Source: Eumeta japonica (Eukaryota; Arthropoda; Insecta; Lepidoptera; Psychidae). From it: a DNA stretch of 64,000 nucleotides. The notes beneath the pieces were generated by a model. The model was not told the origin of the DNA. It made no database searches and saw nothing but the letters and a program-made list of their open reading frames with translations. The stretch lies in the NCBI GenBank assembly GCA_005406025.1, contig BGZK01001265.1:62001-126000 (forward strand), in the 5' to 3' direction. The position numbers and the translations under genes were made by a program. Every line of letters begins with the position of its first letter. Position 1 is the stretch's first letter. Shown here one piece after another: positions 1-12,064 of the stretch.

Positions 1-18
1 AATCTAATTTAATCTAGT

Positions 19-70
19 GTTCATTGGTATCCTAACCTTTTTCTAGGAAAAGGTCGGGACACCAATGAAC
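19..70. repeat. Short near-perfect hairpin
   Basis: Ten bases at 19-28 are exactly complementary to 61-70, and inside them 35-41 pairs with 48-54, giving one long stem with a small internal bulge and a six-base loop. It is short for a microRNA precursor and no known mature microRNA was recognised. It could equally be the end of a fold-back element whose remainder lies outside the window. Confidence 0.6.
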
Positions 71-1030
71 GCTTCTGTGGAGTCGGAAATCCGGTTGAAT
101 AATATCAGTAACATTAACCAAAGATCGTCCAGATCGTGTCGTACGTTGTAAATGGCACTTCTTCACTCAACTCGCAGCCGTTCAATCGTAACGAATCCTT
201 CCACCGAAGCTAACTAATTGCTATGAAATGAACAGTCCTCGCGGGGACAGTCCCAATTTTATTTTAATCGAAACGTTTCTGTGACAAGATGAATTGTCAC
301 AATTTTGTCAGTTGAACGTAGTCAATAAAAACTTTTCTAATTACCCTAATATCTTTTTATTGAGCGGTTTGTGCTCCGCTCAAAATACGTAATTTTCAGT
401 GTTCATAATTGATATCCTATCAGGTTTCATGAACTCGGTGCTAATGTAACGGCTTTATATTGTTACATTTTAATTAATCACGAATCAGTAAAAAAAATGT
501 TTAGACAGGTTTAAAGTAATGTTTGTATTTTTCATAATTATTAAATTTATTAATATTAAATTCATATTATTTGGGTACAGACTGATTTAAACATTAGTTT
601 GTTTGTATGAAAATCCATTCGGTAGTTAGAATTTTCAAAAACAGACAAAGTTTATAAGAGGAGTTTCTTTAGTGTATAGCTTAAAATCATCGATCTGTAT
701 TATTAATTCATGGACGAGCTTTCCTCACATTGAGCTTAGATCGAATTATTTTGAAGCCTACTATAATGAAAATATTAAATATTTAAGCTATAGTTACGAT
801 TGCAGGTCTGCCCCAAAACCTTTCGTTCGTAATTTTTAAAGTCGAAAAAAATTGGCTTACGTTGTTGAAGCTCTATGATTCCTAAAAAATATTTGGGAGT
901 CAGTGTTTATAAGTTTGTCGAGCTTAAAATTACGATCGTTCCAATTACCGCAAGTCTAGATTCGCGGTAAAGCTAGCTCACTGTGCCTGCTAATAATGAA
1001 AGGAAACAGAAATTGTATCTTTTATATTGA
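71..1030. other. AT-rich, no gene seen
   Basis: No reading frame of note, no tRNA-like box and no repeat that I recognise. A segment near 100-260 is slightly richer in GC but has no coding character. Confidence 0.6.
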
Positions 1031-1033
1031 TCG

Positions 1034-1262
1034 GTCTTGTTGCCAACCCCAGACTCAGACCTGTTTTCAATCTCACCCCAGTAGTGTTCCCGGTCCGTTC
1101 ACTTTCTTGGTTCTAATGCCGGTCCCACACTAGATTTTGATCTCGGTTCTGTTTGGCATTTTGATTCTGTTACCGGTTATAGTACGGACGAGAACGAATC
1201 CTGAGCACTTGATCAATCAATCTTGCTGTCAATCCTAATTACTATCCCGCTCTCAACCTGAT
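1034..1262 (-). repeat. Degenerate 'GGGATCGAG'-type dispersed repeat, copy 1
   Basis: Read on the minus strand this is a chain of imperfect short words such as GGATTG, ACCGAGATC, GGGACCGG and GAACCGAG. The stretch with GAGATCAAAATCTAGTG followed by GGGACCGG closely matches 46891-46922 on the plus strand, so the two belong to one family. It contains no open frame of note. The words are purine-rich on one strand, and the block may be a decayed minisatellite spread by transposition. Confidence 0.55.
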
Positions 1263-1269
1263 TGAACAA

Positions 1270-2250
1270 ATGGTCGAATTCATACCATCGGTTCAGTGGT
1301 TGTATTCAATATTACGAATATGCAGACAAATTGGGGACAAATGCTAGTTTTTTTCCGAAACGTTCTTGTTTATGCGTACGTAATATCACCATATCACCTA
1401 TTAATATAAAGTTTGACATACATGACTACTCCTCTTCCGCGTCTTTATTTGTGAAAATTGTATAAATTGTACTGCGCTATATAAATTGTTTCATTTGACC
1501 TCCCTCTTTATTTACTTTCGGAATTAAAATTATTTCTTACATTATACAAACTATCACCTGACCTTTCATTTCAATCAGGGTTATATTCGCAAATCCACGA
1601 TGAGTCGGTCAGCGAGTGAATAGTAATTCTCTTATATAAATATAGATAAAACTGTTTTGAATATTTTTCTTTGACGATGTGTCTCGAACAAACGCACCGA
1701 AGTGAAGAAAATGTACACTATTATTCGATTCAGTTTTATGAGGAAATGAATTGATTCTTTTATCTATTGGTTCAACACACACATAAACATTCAAATGACC
1801 CTCTGAAAACGGCCAGAATAGGGTCCCAGGATCTCAAAACGTCGGCATACGATAAAAAGCTCAATTTTCGAAAATCGCTTAATAACCACCCAATTTCTAT
1901 TCAGAAATATTCAATTTTTTTGACGGGAAATTATAAAAATATTTCGTTATTACATTCAGGTTTTAGAGTTGAGTACACGTTGTTTCGTTTTGGTAAAAAT
2001 CAAATAAGAAAATTGGTCAGAACATTTGCGGCCTTTAGGGGAGTATGAAGCGAACACATCTCTAAGTTGGTATCAAATATTAATCACTATTTAATATTAA
2101 TAGGTACCCTCTTCTTGGAGGAAACCTGCGCAGAGATGACCTTACATGGGTTGTACAACTATTGATTGATTGTTTGAGTACAAATGAAAATACAATATGG
2201 TGAGATTTAAAATAAAAGGGTAATATTTTATTTTTGGATTAGTTTAGTAA
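1270..2250. other. AT-rich, no gene seen
   Basis: Short overlapping frames on both strands (1609-1794 minus, 1767-2048 plus) have no recognisable motif and AT-driven composition. I regard them as chance frames. Confidence 0.6.
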
Positions 2251-2251
2251 G

Positions 2252-2302
2252 GGAAGAGAGAGAAAGAGAGAGAAAGAGAGAGAAAGAGAGAGAAAGAGAG
2301 AA
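2252..2302 (+). repeat. GA-rich microsatellite, period 10
   Basis: A tract of roughly five units of GAGAGAGAAA, with AGAGAGAGAAA phasing. It is purine-only on the plus strand. GAGA-type tracts can bind GAGA factor, but nothing here shows that this one does. Confidence 0.85.
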
Positions 2303-2990
2303 TAAAATTTGGAGATATCAGAATTAAAGTATTACTAAAGAAAAGACTAAGTGATAATCGAATGATGAGAGGGTTCCATATTACGAATTTTTTTTTGCGT
2401 TTCCTATAGAAATTTAATTTACTTTACCTAAAAATACTTTAAATGTTTCGATTTAAGTTTTGTATGCACAATGTGTGATATTTTATATTCTATACATGTT
2501 TCTAAAATTTTAAATTCCTTAGTTTTGGACATAAGGGGAATGCTTGATTTTTTAAGATTTTCATTAATATCATTTAAATTATGCATTTCAGCATTATAAT
2601 AAAATATTATTAACATTTAAAATAACAATCCTAGTTCTATGTTTATTGTGTAAACAACAAATTCATGTCTGATTAACTTTAAAATTTTTTCCTTTGAATA
2701 AAATTTTAAGATAATAATTGATTTATTTGCGCTATATTTTTGTAATTGTATGACAATATCTGCGCATATATTACATTACACCTTTTGTCGTTCAGTAAGT
2801 TTGGAGAAATTTGACTGTTTCAGAGGAAGTATCAGACACGAGAGTAATTGTGTAAGAATTTGTTCTTTAACAAGGTTTACGAAACCCTAAAAATGTTTAG
2901 TGAATGCACTAATGACTTTGAAATAAGCATAAAATATATCTAATCAGTGATAAAAGATTTAATGGTTTCATATTGGCTACATATACTGTC
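2303..2990. other. AT-rich, no gene seen
   Basis: Strongly AT-rich DNA. The 62-codon minus frame at 2428-2616 has low-complexity composition and no family resemblance. Confidence 0.6.
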
Positions 2991-2992
2991 TA

Positions 2993-3215
2993 GCTTTTGC
3001 TCGCGGCTCCGCCTGCGTAGACGATTTTTTTGGATAGGATTTGCGTAAAATTCGTTCTTAGTGAGCGTATACGTTCCGGAAAGAATAACTGTGCCAAACT
3101 TCAAGTCAATCGGACCTATAGTTCCAGTTTCGTCTGGTTTCGTCTCGTGATGAGTCAGTTAATCCTTAGTCAGTGGTATTTCGTTTATACACATATAGAT
3201 TTACTGCACATTTTA
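2993..3215 (+). mobile_element. Lepidopteran dispersed repeat ('cgcggctccgcctgcg' type)
   Basis: Starts with a phrase (ctagcttttgctcgcggct) that I recall as a very common repeat start in lepidopteran genomes. Its familiar middle follows, with wording like 'caagtcaatcggacctatag', and then 'gatgagtcagt' before a tail ending in 'tatagat'. A second, shorter copy is at 33885-33982. The class is uncertain: I do not know whether it is a SINE, a Helitron end or a non-LTR tail. The 65-codon frame inside it is incidental. Confidence 0.6.
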
Positions 3216-3370
3216 GAATGGCAATGAGAATTTTAATTATAACTTGATATTTAATTTAGTAAAAGACTGTTTTAGAAGAAGAATGTGCAATTGATTAGCG
3301 ACTTATTAACGGCACCGGCTCGCTTTAATTTCGCTAAGTTTCACGTAAATCATATCCCAAGTTCCGTAAT

Positions 3371-3570
3371 CACACAAACGGAACTCGGTAAGCTCGTGAG
3401 TTATTGTAGGCGCGTCCGCAAACAGCCGGCAGGTGGTGTGTAGTTTTGCTCATTAAAGAGGCCGCCGCAGCGGACGGTCGATAAGATTTCGGGTCTGTCT
3501 TGGCGACTGGCGTCCGTGCCTCGCGGCGTTCTCCGAGCATTCCGCGTCGGGCCGCTTGTACAGTGCTCCG
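3371..3570. other. GC/CpG-rich island, candidate regulatory element
   Basis: About 200 bp much richer in GC and CpG than its surroundings, containing words such as CCGCCGCAGCGGACGG. The minus frame through it (3401-3637) has no recognisable domain. Composition contrast is the only evidence, so conserved regulatory DNA is an inference. Confidence 0.35.
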
Positions 3571-4037
3571 ACTTGAATGTTGGTCTACTTTGAATAATTA
3601 AAAAAAAAAACAGTTGTTTCATACTCGTATCATGCACTAAGCTCTATTTTATTTTTTCTGCGATCAGAATTGTATAAATATTTTCTTAATGTTATATTAA
3701 AGTTGTGCGAGACCGAAGGAGGAGGAGATCCACCCCGGATCTTTTTTTAAAGACGGAGAGCCAAATTTCGAGAAGTCCGTCGAATTTGAGACTTAAAGGG
3801 ATCGTCTTGAGATTTGGAGTAATGACATAAGATTGAAATGTATTCAATGAATAAAAGTCGGAGACCTTCTGACATAAACCATAAAGCAACCGCATTACAC
3901 ATATTTACTTATAGTAGAAAGTGCATAGATGATCACTGCCGCCCTTGAATCTTTGCAATCCCAGAGGAGTCATTAATCGCTAGTGGTTTGTCAGCCTTTC
4001 GGAAAGGAGTATGCTTTTTTTTTTGAGGACGTCCTTT

Positions 4038-4232
4038 TCATGTCCAGTGAGAAAACCGTCGAATGTAAATGAATCCAAAACCCCATAGCACGTGGTAGAA
4101 TATTGCGTTTGAGGCGTACGGTAGTAGAACGCCAGGCATCAAAATGGTGCTGATGATATTTCCAGCAAACAAAACGATGACGAAAATCAGTGCAAAGAAT
4201 GAGGTTGAATACCTCTTCAGAGTACTTCCCAT
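4038..4232 (-). CDS. Possible membrane-protein exon or fragment, unassigned
   Basis: A 64-residue minus-strand frame starts at an ATG and ends at TGA. After a short polar start (MGSTLKRYSTS) it has a hydrophobic helix of about 22 residues (FFALIFVIVLFAGN and onward), a proline-containing turn near MPGVLLPYAS, and a second helix (AIFYHVLWGFGFIYI) that ends in RRF. Codon third positions are mixed rather than AT-saturated and tryptophan and cysteine codons are not AT-driven, unlike most chance frames here. It could be a first exon, in which case the terminal TGA would lie in an intron, but no strong splice donor is obvious. The two-helix layout resembles the frame at 33196-33348. I do not recognise the family. 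A chance frame remains possible. Confidence 0.28.
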   Translation of the reverse strand: MGSTLKRYSTSFFALIFVIVLFAGNIISTILMPGVLLPYASNAIFYHVLWGFGFIYIRRFSHWT

Positions 4233-4299
4233 AGTACATACAATAGAGTATGCACAAAAATTCTATATTTCTTCGCAAATCAACGAGTCAAGTTGGCCA

Positions 4300-6950
4300 G
4301 ATACTACAGAATGACTGAGATTTGAGGTGTGTAGGCGTTGGATGCGGTGTGGACGTAAACGTTGATATTAGGGTTAGGGCACCTCAATAGCAATCAGAGG
4401 TGATAACAGTGCTATAGTACTCCAGATGAGGTCAGACCTGTGCTTTATAAAGTAAGAGACGATGGTCCAGCTCGGAGTACTGTCACGATCTTTTGAACAC
4501 CCCAGGTTTTTAAGAGCTAGTTTTACTTTGTTCTCTAAATGATTGTAAACAATGTAACAGTTATACAAGATTTTATTAATGGTATTGGAAACCTACGAAA
4601 TTATTTTTTAACTCTAAATCTACTATAAATGTAAGTGTTGGTGTGAGTTTATTTTGATGAAGATACTTGTCAATGTCATTTAAAATGCATTTTGAGAAGT
4701 AATCTCCAAAAGTTTGGAAATAAAAATTTACTAAAAATTTTATATATTCTGTGAATTGAAAGTAAATATAATATAATAACATAAAGGTGATAATAAGTGA
4801 AAATTGCTCTTTAAAAATATTTTTTTATAATTACTGTCGTTTTATCAAAATCTATAATTAATTCCTCAATACGTGATGATTTCAACGTAATGATTACTTT
4901 TTTATCATTTTTATTTATTCCTATCATATTTTTTAATCTTATAATCATCAATTGCTGTCTCGGATCGCATGAGAGTGTAATGTAAATAAGAAATGAGTTA
5001 ATTATTTACATATGGTTTAATATTGTGTCCAACCTATCGCCATACCAACATGCATCGTTGCTGATAGTTTGGAGTTAACTCGACTAGACTAACTTGTCCA
5101 TTGATAGAAGTATAGATTGCAAGAATTCAAAAGTTTTACTGTAAGATTGCGAAGTTATGCAAAAAAATAAACTCCTATGCTACACAAACTGCCATTAACC
5201 ACCATTGTGGTTATTATTATTAATCTTAATGTATCATAGACCACTATTTTGGACGGGTCAGCCGCAATCTTGTTAGTGGCAGGTATGATGTGTGCATAGT
5301 TACGTTCCTTCGGCTTAGTCTGAGCTATTTCACGTATTCGCCGACGTTGCTACCTAAACTTTAATTGCTTATTGTTAAATAGTTTAATACGTATAATAAT
5401 TGTTACAAAAATATTAAAAATACGTTTCACCAGTGATCGAGAAACATCATAGACGGTAAACAGATATATAAAAGAAAATAATAAACACATCATACACTAC
5501 ATACGATATATAATATTAAATACAAGTGTCCTTAAAATTTAAATATGCAATGTCGAATAAGTTAATCTAATATCTTTACACAATCCGTGTATTTCTGTTT
5601 TGTAAAGCTTCTGATGCATGAATAGTTTATTGTTTCATGAAGCTATTATACACTAAGACATTTGCAATCACAAATAATGAGAATATTCAAATAATTACCG
5701 TTTTAAAATAATAATACATTGACTTTGGAAAGTAAAGGCGTTAAACTGGTGAAATATTGTGGCGTTATTCAATTTTATTAAAGTTTTATTAATATCATGT
5801 CTATTTGTACAAAATATAATTTAGAAATGGGCATCTCGGAACTTTTTCTTAGATTCTAAGAAAAAAATTTCAAGATGCTTTTTCTTAAAAAGATTTTGCT
5901 GATGATCTTAGTATTTAGAATCGAGTCATGTATTTCAGCCAATATCTTTAATACCTATGGCTCATTATAAATTTGAAATCAACATTGAAAATTTTAACCC
6001 AAAACATTCCGATATACAAGACGTGAAGCGGAACGTATATTGAGCGATGGATGGCGTCTTAAAGTGCTCCCGTTACACTTTACTTGAGAAAAAATCAAAA
6101 TGTCCAAATCCCAAGGTGTCTATTCGCATTGCTCTTAGTAGCAAACAAAGTTAAATGAAAACGGCCACGGCTTACTATCATTACAGCTTTGATAAGTTTA
6201 CACACGCCTATGTGCTGTGATAATTCAGTGAAGCAATGATATTGCTTTGAAATTATCACTTTTGTCTGTGATGTGTATGGCTAGTGTCTCGCATTTAAGT
6301 ATATACCCCAAGGCCGCTATAACTAATGTAGAAATTTATCGTGATATAGATAAGGGAAAATTGCCACATAACGTCTCTAACAAAGACAAATATATAATGT
6401 TTAAACGTATCGGCTAATATTATGTATTCAGCTAAATACTTAGGTGCTACATATTAAAGGTTTTGTTAGGTCGATTTTTTATGTAAAATAAATACTAGTA
6501 AATATTCTAAGGCTTGTCGACTGTAAGAATATGCAAATAATTGTTCTGATCAATCAATTCAAAAGTAATTTCTTAAGGCATCTTTGTCTTACTGCACATG
6601 TATTTTTGTCAAAATGTTATTCGGATATGTGTATTAGGGTTTTCAAAATCTTTCAGTCTGTTTAAAAATGACTGGATGCAACTTTGACCATATAACATGT
6701 GAATAAAAATTGCTTAAATTTACACAATTTCAAATAGACGCGCTGATGGCGTAGCGATTACATATTAATAATACTCGGGTGGATTTCTTGTCGAATATTA
6801 TCATTATTTGATATATTAATAATAACAATGCTATAATATTATTTATGGTATGATGACATCTATATTATCGAAACATATAAAGAGAGTTATTAAAAATTGA
6901 GAATTTCTATATTAATATTGTAAATGCGAACTTACCTCTACCCATCAATT
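4300..6950. other. AT-rich, no gene seen
   Basis: Long AT-rich stretch with no frame over 70 codons and no recognisable transposon. Slightly GC-richer patches near 5240-5360 and 6010-6080 carry no motif that I can name. A small palindrome lies at about 5845-5867. Confidence 0.6.
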
Positions 6951-6959
6951 ACTTCAAAG

Positions 6960-7270
6960 CGACTTCAATTAATTCTACGCGGCCCTCGGGTAATTAATTG
7001 TATGCAACCGAAAATTAAATTACGTTACCCTTGCAATAGGCACTGATGCCGCTCTAGAGCCGTATAAATACGGTTATTTCTCATCTAGGCCCGGGCAAAA
7101 CTTAATAACCCCCGGAAACGTAATAATCACGGGCGTTCAGTGCGAGATTCAACGGCGAAATAAATGAGTGTCATTAAGAGAGTCGCGTTTAGATATTTCA
7201 CGGGCCCCCGAAGAAGACGTTAGAGGAGCGGCTCGCAGCCCGCGCGGTTCCCACGCGCTTCGCTATAGAT
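6960..7270. other. GC-rich island with TAATTA motifs, candidate enhancer
   Basis: Embedded in AT-rich DNA, this block mixes GC-rich words (GCGGCCCTCGGG, GCCCGGGC, CGGGCCCCCG) with homeodomain-type cores, including TAATTAATTG just after 6990. It ends in a CpG-dense part (GCTCGCAGCCCGCGCGG). No coding frame is credible. This mixed composition is what conserved cis-regulatory elements of insect developmental genes often look like; only a comparative alignment could show it. Confidence 0.4.
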
Positions 7271-7274
7271 CGGT

Positions 7275-8115
7275 CATAGATTATGTTACGTCAGAAGGGA
7301 CAGTTTGAAAATAGTGCGTATCAGTTTAAAGGTAGGTTCTCGTAGGTTCTGAAATGATTAATAAGTCATTACTCGAGCACTGCTTTCTGTTAGGCCGTTT
7401 CCAACTACGATTGCATTGAAAGTATCTTCTTTTTTTGTGTAGGTCACTTGAAAAATCAAAATAAAACAAGGTCACAAATGTTCTCTTGTGTTTGTTGTAT
7501 CTAATTTTTTTATTAATTTACCTTTCACTAATGAATCTCTTTTAATGGATATACGTTTTTCTGCACATTCTGTTAACGTCTTATTTATATTCCTTTATCT
7601 TATCAAACTTAGATGACAGCAAACTTGAGTATTTAAATTTTCTTAAATAAACTTTAAAAGGAGCTATGTTGTGCATGGGTGCCTATAAAATTATACGGTT
7701 ATATGTACTATAAGAATAGCCTTTATACTTACTTAATCACACATTTCAAGAATAAGAAGTTTTAAATTAATTCAGTCCAAATTTATATTCAATACTGGTT
7801 TAATTAATCCATTGTCAGGTCATGTATTTGTTTTTTCTCGCGTCAAATAGGTAATAGTCATAAAGCACACATAAAATTATATGAAGTATGCAAAAACATA
7901 AATACATATATTAACAAATATTTTTTTATATTATTGTATAATAATTTGATGCCTTATTCAAAATAATATTTATTCTTAACAATAAATTATTCTTATTGAT
8001 AAATATTTTTTGAACATTATACAGAACGTCATTTACACCGCTTTTTTAGTTAGGTTAAGTCAATGCTCGATGATGGAATTTTCAATCGCCGTTACCTTGA
8101 CACATGTTCGTGTTC
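7275..8115. other. AT-rich, no gene seen
   Basis: No frames, RNA genes or recognised repeats. Confidence 0.6.
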
Positions 8116-8117
8116 TT

Positions 8118-8269
8118 GTCCGTTTCAGCCATTAGATGTCCACTGCTGGACGTAGGTTTCCCCTCTATATTTTCACGACGTACGATCTTGAGCCACATGT
8201 AATCAATGGTAATCCGCAACTTTCAGCTACGTCATTAGTCCACCTAGTGGGAACCCCTTCCACGCTGTA
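8118..8269 (-). pseudogene. Non-LTR retrotransposon ORF2 C-terminal relic (RTE-like)
   Basis: Read on the minus strand, the degenerate translation keeps the spacing of the C-terminal tail of RTE-type reverse transcriptases common in Lepidoptera: a glycine/arginine start, V-D before stops, a W-x-x-x-R motif and the closing QQWTS-like sequence, here degraded to SSSGHLM. The plus strand shows the matching familiar phrase 'cactgctggacgtaggttt'. Several in-frame stops make it non-functional. Only this tail is present, consistent with the 5'-truncated insertion typical of non-LTR elements. The family call is from memory. Confidence 0.65.
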
Positions 8270-8323
8270 ACAATTTTAAAATGAATCGAAATCGGATCAA
8301 ATCGTAATAGATATTGAATGCAA

Positions 8324-8353
8324 TTGGTTCCAATAACAATTTATTGGAACCAA
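8324..8353. repeat. Perfect 13-bp hairpin
   Basis: Bases 8324-8336 are exactly complementary to 8341-8353 with a four-base loop (caat). It lies 28 bp before a second, longer hairpin that also contains the word ATTGGAA. Confidence 0.85.
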
Positions 8354-8381
8354 AATATAATAGAAGACAGTGAATATATTT

Positions 8382-8430
8382 CTATTGGAAAAAAAGGGCC
8401 TTTTTACTGAAAAGGCCCTTTTTCCAATAG
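8382..8430. repeat. Long hairpin, 21-bp arms
   Basis: Bases 8410-8430 are complementary to 8382-8404 except for two extra A residues in the left arm's A-run; the loop is about five bases. The core is AAGGGCCTTTT against AAAAGGCCCTT. With the hairpin just upstream it forms a double stem-loop. No gene is adjacent. Confidence 0.85.
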
Positions 8431-8439
8431 AATAAATTC

Positions 8440-10310
8440 CCATATGAAAAGTTGTTGTCGACATCATAACATAGCTATTCTATATAGATATGACTACTTG
8501 GGTTTTTTTTTGTATTGGTTTGCAATTCATCTAGGAGAGAAAAATTAAAAATAGAACCCAAAATGGGGATCCCGTTGGACGTAAGTACAGTTAAATTCAA
8601 AAATACGACAGTCTTCTGCTAATCTGATTATATACTTGAATGACTTGTTGAAAGTATAGTACGATTCTTGGAAAATTTTGCGTGTCCTTAATTAATTACG
8701 AGGTGTTGCACAATTTTTGAAAATTAAGCCTGTATTGGTATGTACAACCATTGAATCGTGTGCAACAAATGAATAAGACTCCAGTTGCTGTCGCTGTTGT
8801 GCTATGTTTTGATCACTTTAGTGCCGAAGCGCAACCCCTACCAACTTTTTTTATAATAAATAATTGTGTTTATAAAATGCAAAGAAATGTCGGATCTGAT
8901 AGTCAACTTAGTCTTTGTACTCAGCAGGCGTACACCTGACAAATTATCGGCGCTCAGACGCAATCCCCACGTTTGTTTTTGGTGAAATGTGGATGTTTTT
9001 GTAGAGAAGACTAATGCGCTATGTAATTGCCTCGTTGGTGCCGTTTGCGTTAAGCTTTGTTGTGTCTCACATGCAACGCTTAGAAACGCATGCGCGATTT
9101 ATTCCAATGGTTTAAATAATTTCTATCGATGAAAAAGATTCGACATAATTTTGACCCCGTCGAACTTTATATCTATAAAATTATATTTTACTAGAAAGGC
9201 AGTTTTGACTAATACGACATTGAACATTTAAATCTCCATTACATTGTCTGACCCAGTGACGAGGGGGACTACAATACAGCCTCCGTACCCAATAATGATC
9301 TGGTCATAGACGCTCGCCTGATTTTTGTTGGATTTCAAAATAATTGCCCTAACAAAATAACAAGACGCATTTTGTTCCACAATAAATAATTATGTACGAT
9401 AGTGTGGGGACATCGGATTTGGGTAGAAATAACCATTGGACTTGATTGTAAATATGAGCGTAAGCTCTCCAAAGAACGGGAGCACTATTTTCGAAAACAG
9501 ATAAATAAAAAATGGGTATTTAAAAAAAGTGTATACAAATTCTAAAAAAAACATTCTACAAGTAATAAATAATCGGTCAAAGCTGCATTCTCAAAAGCAG
9601 TACATAGTTAAAAATTTCGTGCACTTTAGTTTTTCTATTAAAATTTCTGGAAACATTATAGCAAATGCTGCAAACTTCACTCATGAATCAATATTGTGCC
9701 CCAGTATGTTCATCACAATCAGTTGAAACAATTATTGCATTTCTTTGTAACATCATATAAGTCGACTTTTTGACGTAATGTTTTTATAAAATATTTTTGT
9801 AGACAAGGTATTACATGTTTAATATTTTTTAATTTGATATGATAACGTGGAATCCTTTAGAAAAGCGATTAGCTAAAAATATTGCGCCTAATCGTGTAGA
9901 AACACTTTTTAACAAAATCAAATATTTTTGACATATAAGATACCTAACATATGCGAAATTTTAATTTCTACAATATTTTTCCGCTCATTGCAACTCTTCC
10001 ACTTTTTAATAGAAATAGAACCTGTACAATTTTCGCGAATATCGTTTTTAAAAAGTGTGTGAAATCATTTGACATTTCGTATATTTTTTTGGTTTACCGC
10101 TTTCGGGAATTATACTCCTGAACGCCTCACGTGGAACGAACACTTACCAAAAACCTATCCAAAGCAATATATAAAATTTGTCACGATTTCGGACCAACTT
10201 CGATTACATAATCGTGCAAATTAACATCCATTGTATTTAAAAAAGTGTATTTAGTGTTTTTTTTTTAATTTTGAACTTCCATTGCAAACAAATAAAAAAA
10301 TAAAATATCG
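8440..10310. other. AT-rich, no gene seen
   Basis: Frames at 8751-8939 and 9529-9726 have no recognisable motif. A small patch at 9240-9310 contains 'cagcctccgtaccc', reminiscent of lepidopteran SINE tails, but it is too short to call. Confidence 0.55.
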
Positions 10311-10314
10311 CTTA

Positions 10315-10385
10315 GTTAGTCACTCGCGGCGCGGGAGAATGCGCAGCGCGTCGCGATACGTGCCGCTATCGTATTTGAAAGTTTT
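10315..10385. other. Small CpG-rich patch
   Basis: About 70 bp of GCG-rich DNA (CGGCGCGGGAGAATGCGCAGCGCG) in AT-rich surroundings. There is no coding evidence, and it may be part of a regulatory element. Confidence 0.3.
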
Positions 10386-10389
10386 GAAA

Positions 10390-11735
10390 CGGCTAGTGAT
10401 GTGTTGTTTTGTGCATGGGTTTCACGCTCAGATTTGTTTGGGATCTCGATTGAGCTACATATGATACTCGAAATCGTCCACTGCACATTGCAACATTTAT
10501 CAAGCGAAAACGGAGAAAGAATATGTACTGTCTTTCATTGCGAATTGTAGAACTTATCACAAAATGTGATACGTTGAGCCGGAATTTAAAAAGATCAGAT
10601 GTTCGTCTATTTGAAATAAATAGATTTATAGCATTGTGATTGTGATAAACGATAGTAAAGTAACACAATTAACACAAAAACTCTCTCAAAAAAATGAAGT
10701 GCTTATTGTGGTTTTATGAGTTTTTTTTTATGATTTTGTAAGAAAAGGTAGATGTAGTGTCAACTTTTAATTTTAATTATCTCACTTCTGGAGCATACCC
10801 TTCCTAGTTTTTATATTTGTTTATATTTGTTATTGCAGGATTTGGATATAGAGCTCTTCATTCAAACCCAGGGTTGTCCAAAACCTCCTAGAATAACTAA
10901 AAAATACTTAACGTCAAAAGCTTGTTATTTATTGACTAAATCCTAAATTAAATTTATGTCTTTATGTGGCTAGTTAATTGAATTTTGTGCTATAAAACTT
11001 TTGACTTAATATAGGCTATTTTTTAGGCAGTACATGCGCGATTTAATATAGGCTTAGCTTGAGTTTATTTCATTACAGTGATTACGTATTTACGATTAAA
11101 AGTTATCCGTTTCACAGGATTGCTTCTGGAGTAATATTAATTTAAGTATTGAAATTGAGACATTTAATATGTCGAGCCTATGTCGTGTCATGGCCACTTC
11201 ACTAGAACTCGAGCTTCAAATCAGATCGCGGCAATAACCACACGTTAATTTTTTTTCATATGGCGGTCAGTCCGGCGCGTCGGAGAGATTTTAGATTTTC
11301 CAGTTGAACCACTTCAGTGAGTGAATGTACAAAAAATAAAACATTTATGAGAATAAAAGGGAAAATTTTGGATTCAGAAATTAAAATAACATTATTTATA
11401 TAATGTTTCCGGTGTCGACGACATTTCCCTAATGATTTTTGAATATGTATCATTGATAAATACATTTTACAATTTAGGATTGGCTAGATTTGAAATTTTT
11501 ATGATAGACTGATTCAGGACTTAGCGAATCTCGTGTAAGAGATTGACTGGTGTAAGGATTGATATTATAATTACAAGGTATATATATATTTTGAATTAGT
11601 TATTTATTGTCTTTAAACATACATAATCTATGTGACTAAACTCGAAAAACACTAATTAAAGTATAGTTGTAGATATGTCGAAAAATCTAAAGAAAATTTG
11701 TTATTAAATATACTTTGTAATCATGTTTTCGAAGA
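10390..11735. other. AT-rich, no gene seen
   Basis: Frames of 60-91 codons on either strand lack domains. There is no recognised repeat. Confidence 0.6.
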
Positions 11736-11739
11736 GTCG

Positions 11740-11995
11740 GCTACAACGCTGTAACCGCATTTATTTTTGCAAGGCGAAAACCCGGGGTCACGTTTCCACC
11801 ACATATCACGGGGTCGAGAGTGCGTGTGAACTTGCAAACAGTGAATTATTCAAAAGCGAATACGCGGCCGCGATGTGCCGCGGTTATCGAGCAGGGAGGG
11901 GTACAATGCAAAAATTTGGCGAAAATGGGGTATTTTGCGCACCATGGTCGCGTATGAGCACGGCGCAGTGACGCAAGAGCCGCATTTGCGGCGTA
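11740..11995. other. GC-rich island, candidate regulatory element
   Basis: About 250 bp with CpG-rich words (GCGGCCGCGATGTGCCGCGG around 11861-11882, CGTATGAGCACGGCGCAG). Frames are open on both strands here (11723-11971 plus, 11850-12062 minus), as expected from low AT rather than from coding. Neither translation has a recognisable domain. Confidence 0.35.
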
Positions 11996-12064
11996 TCGAA
12001 ATCTTATAAGACGACAGTATAAAAATAGTGTTTATACCATGGCATTTGGAGAAGTAAGGCAATC

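Noticed and set aside
2101..2160. 'cttggaggaaacctgcgcagag', reminiscent of a non-LTR element
   Set aside because: Too short and without flanking similarity that I could confirm.
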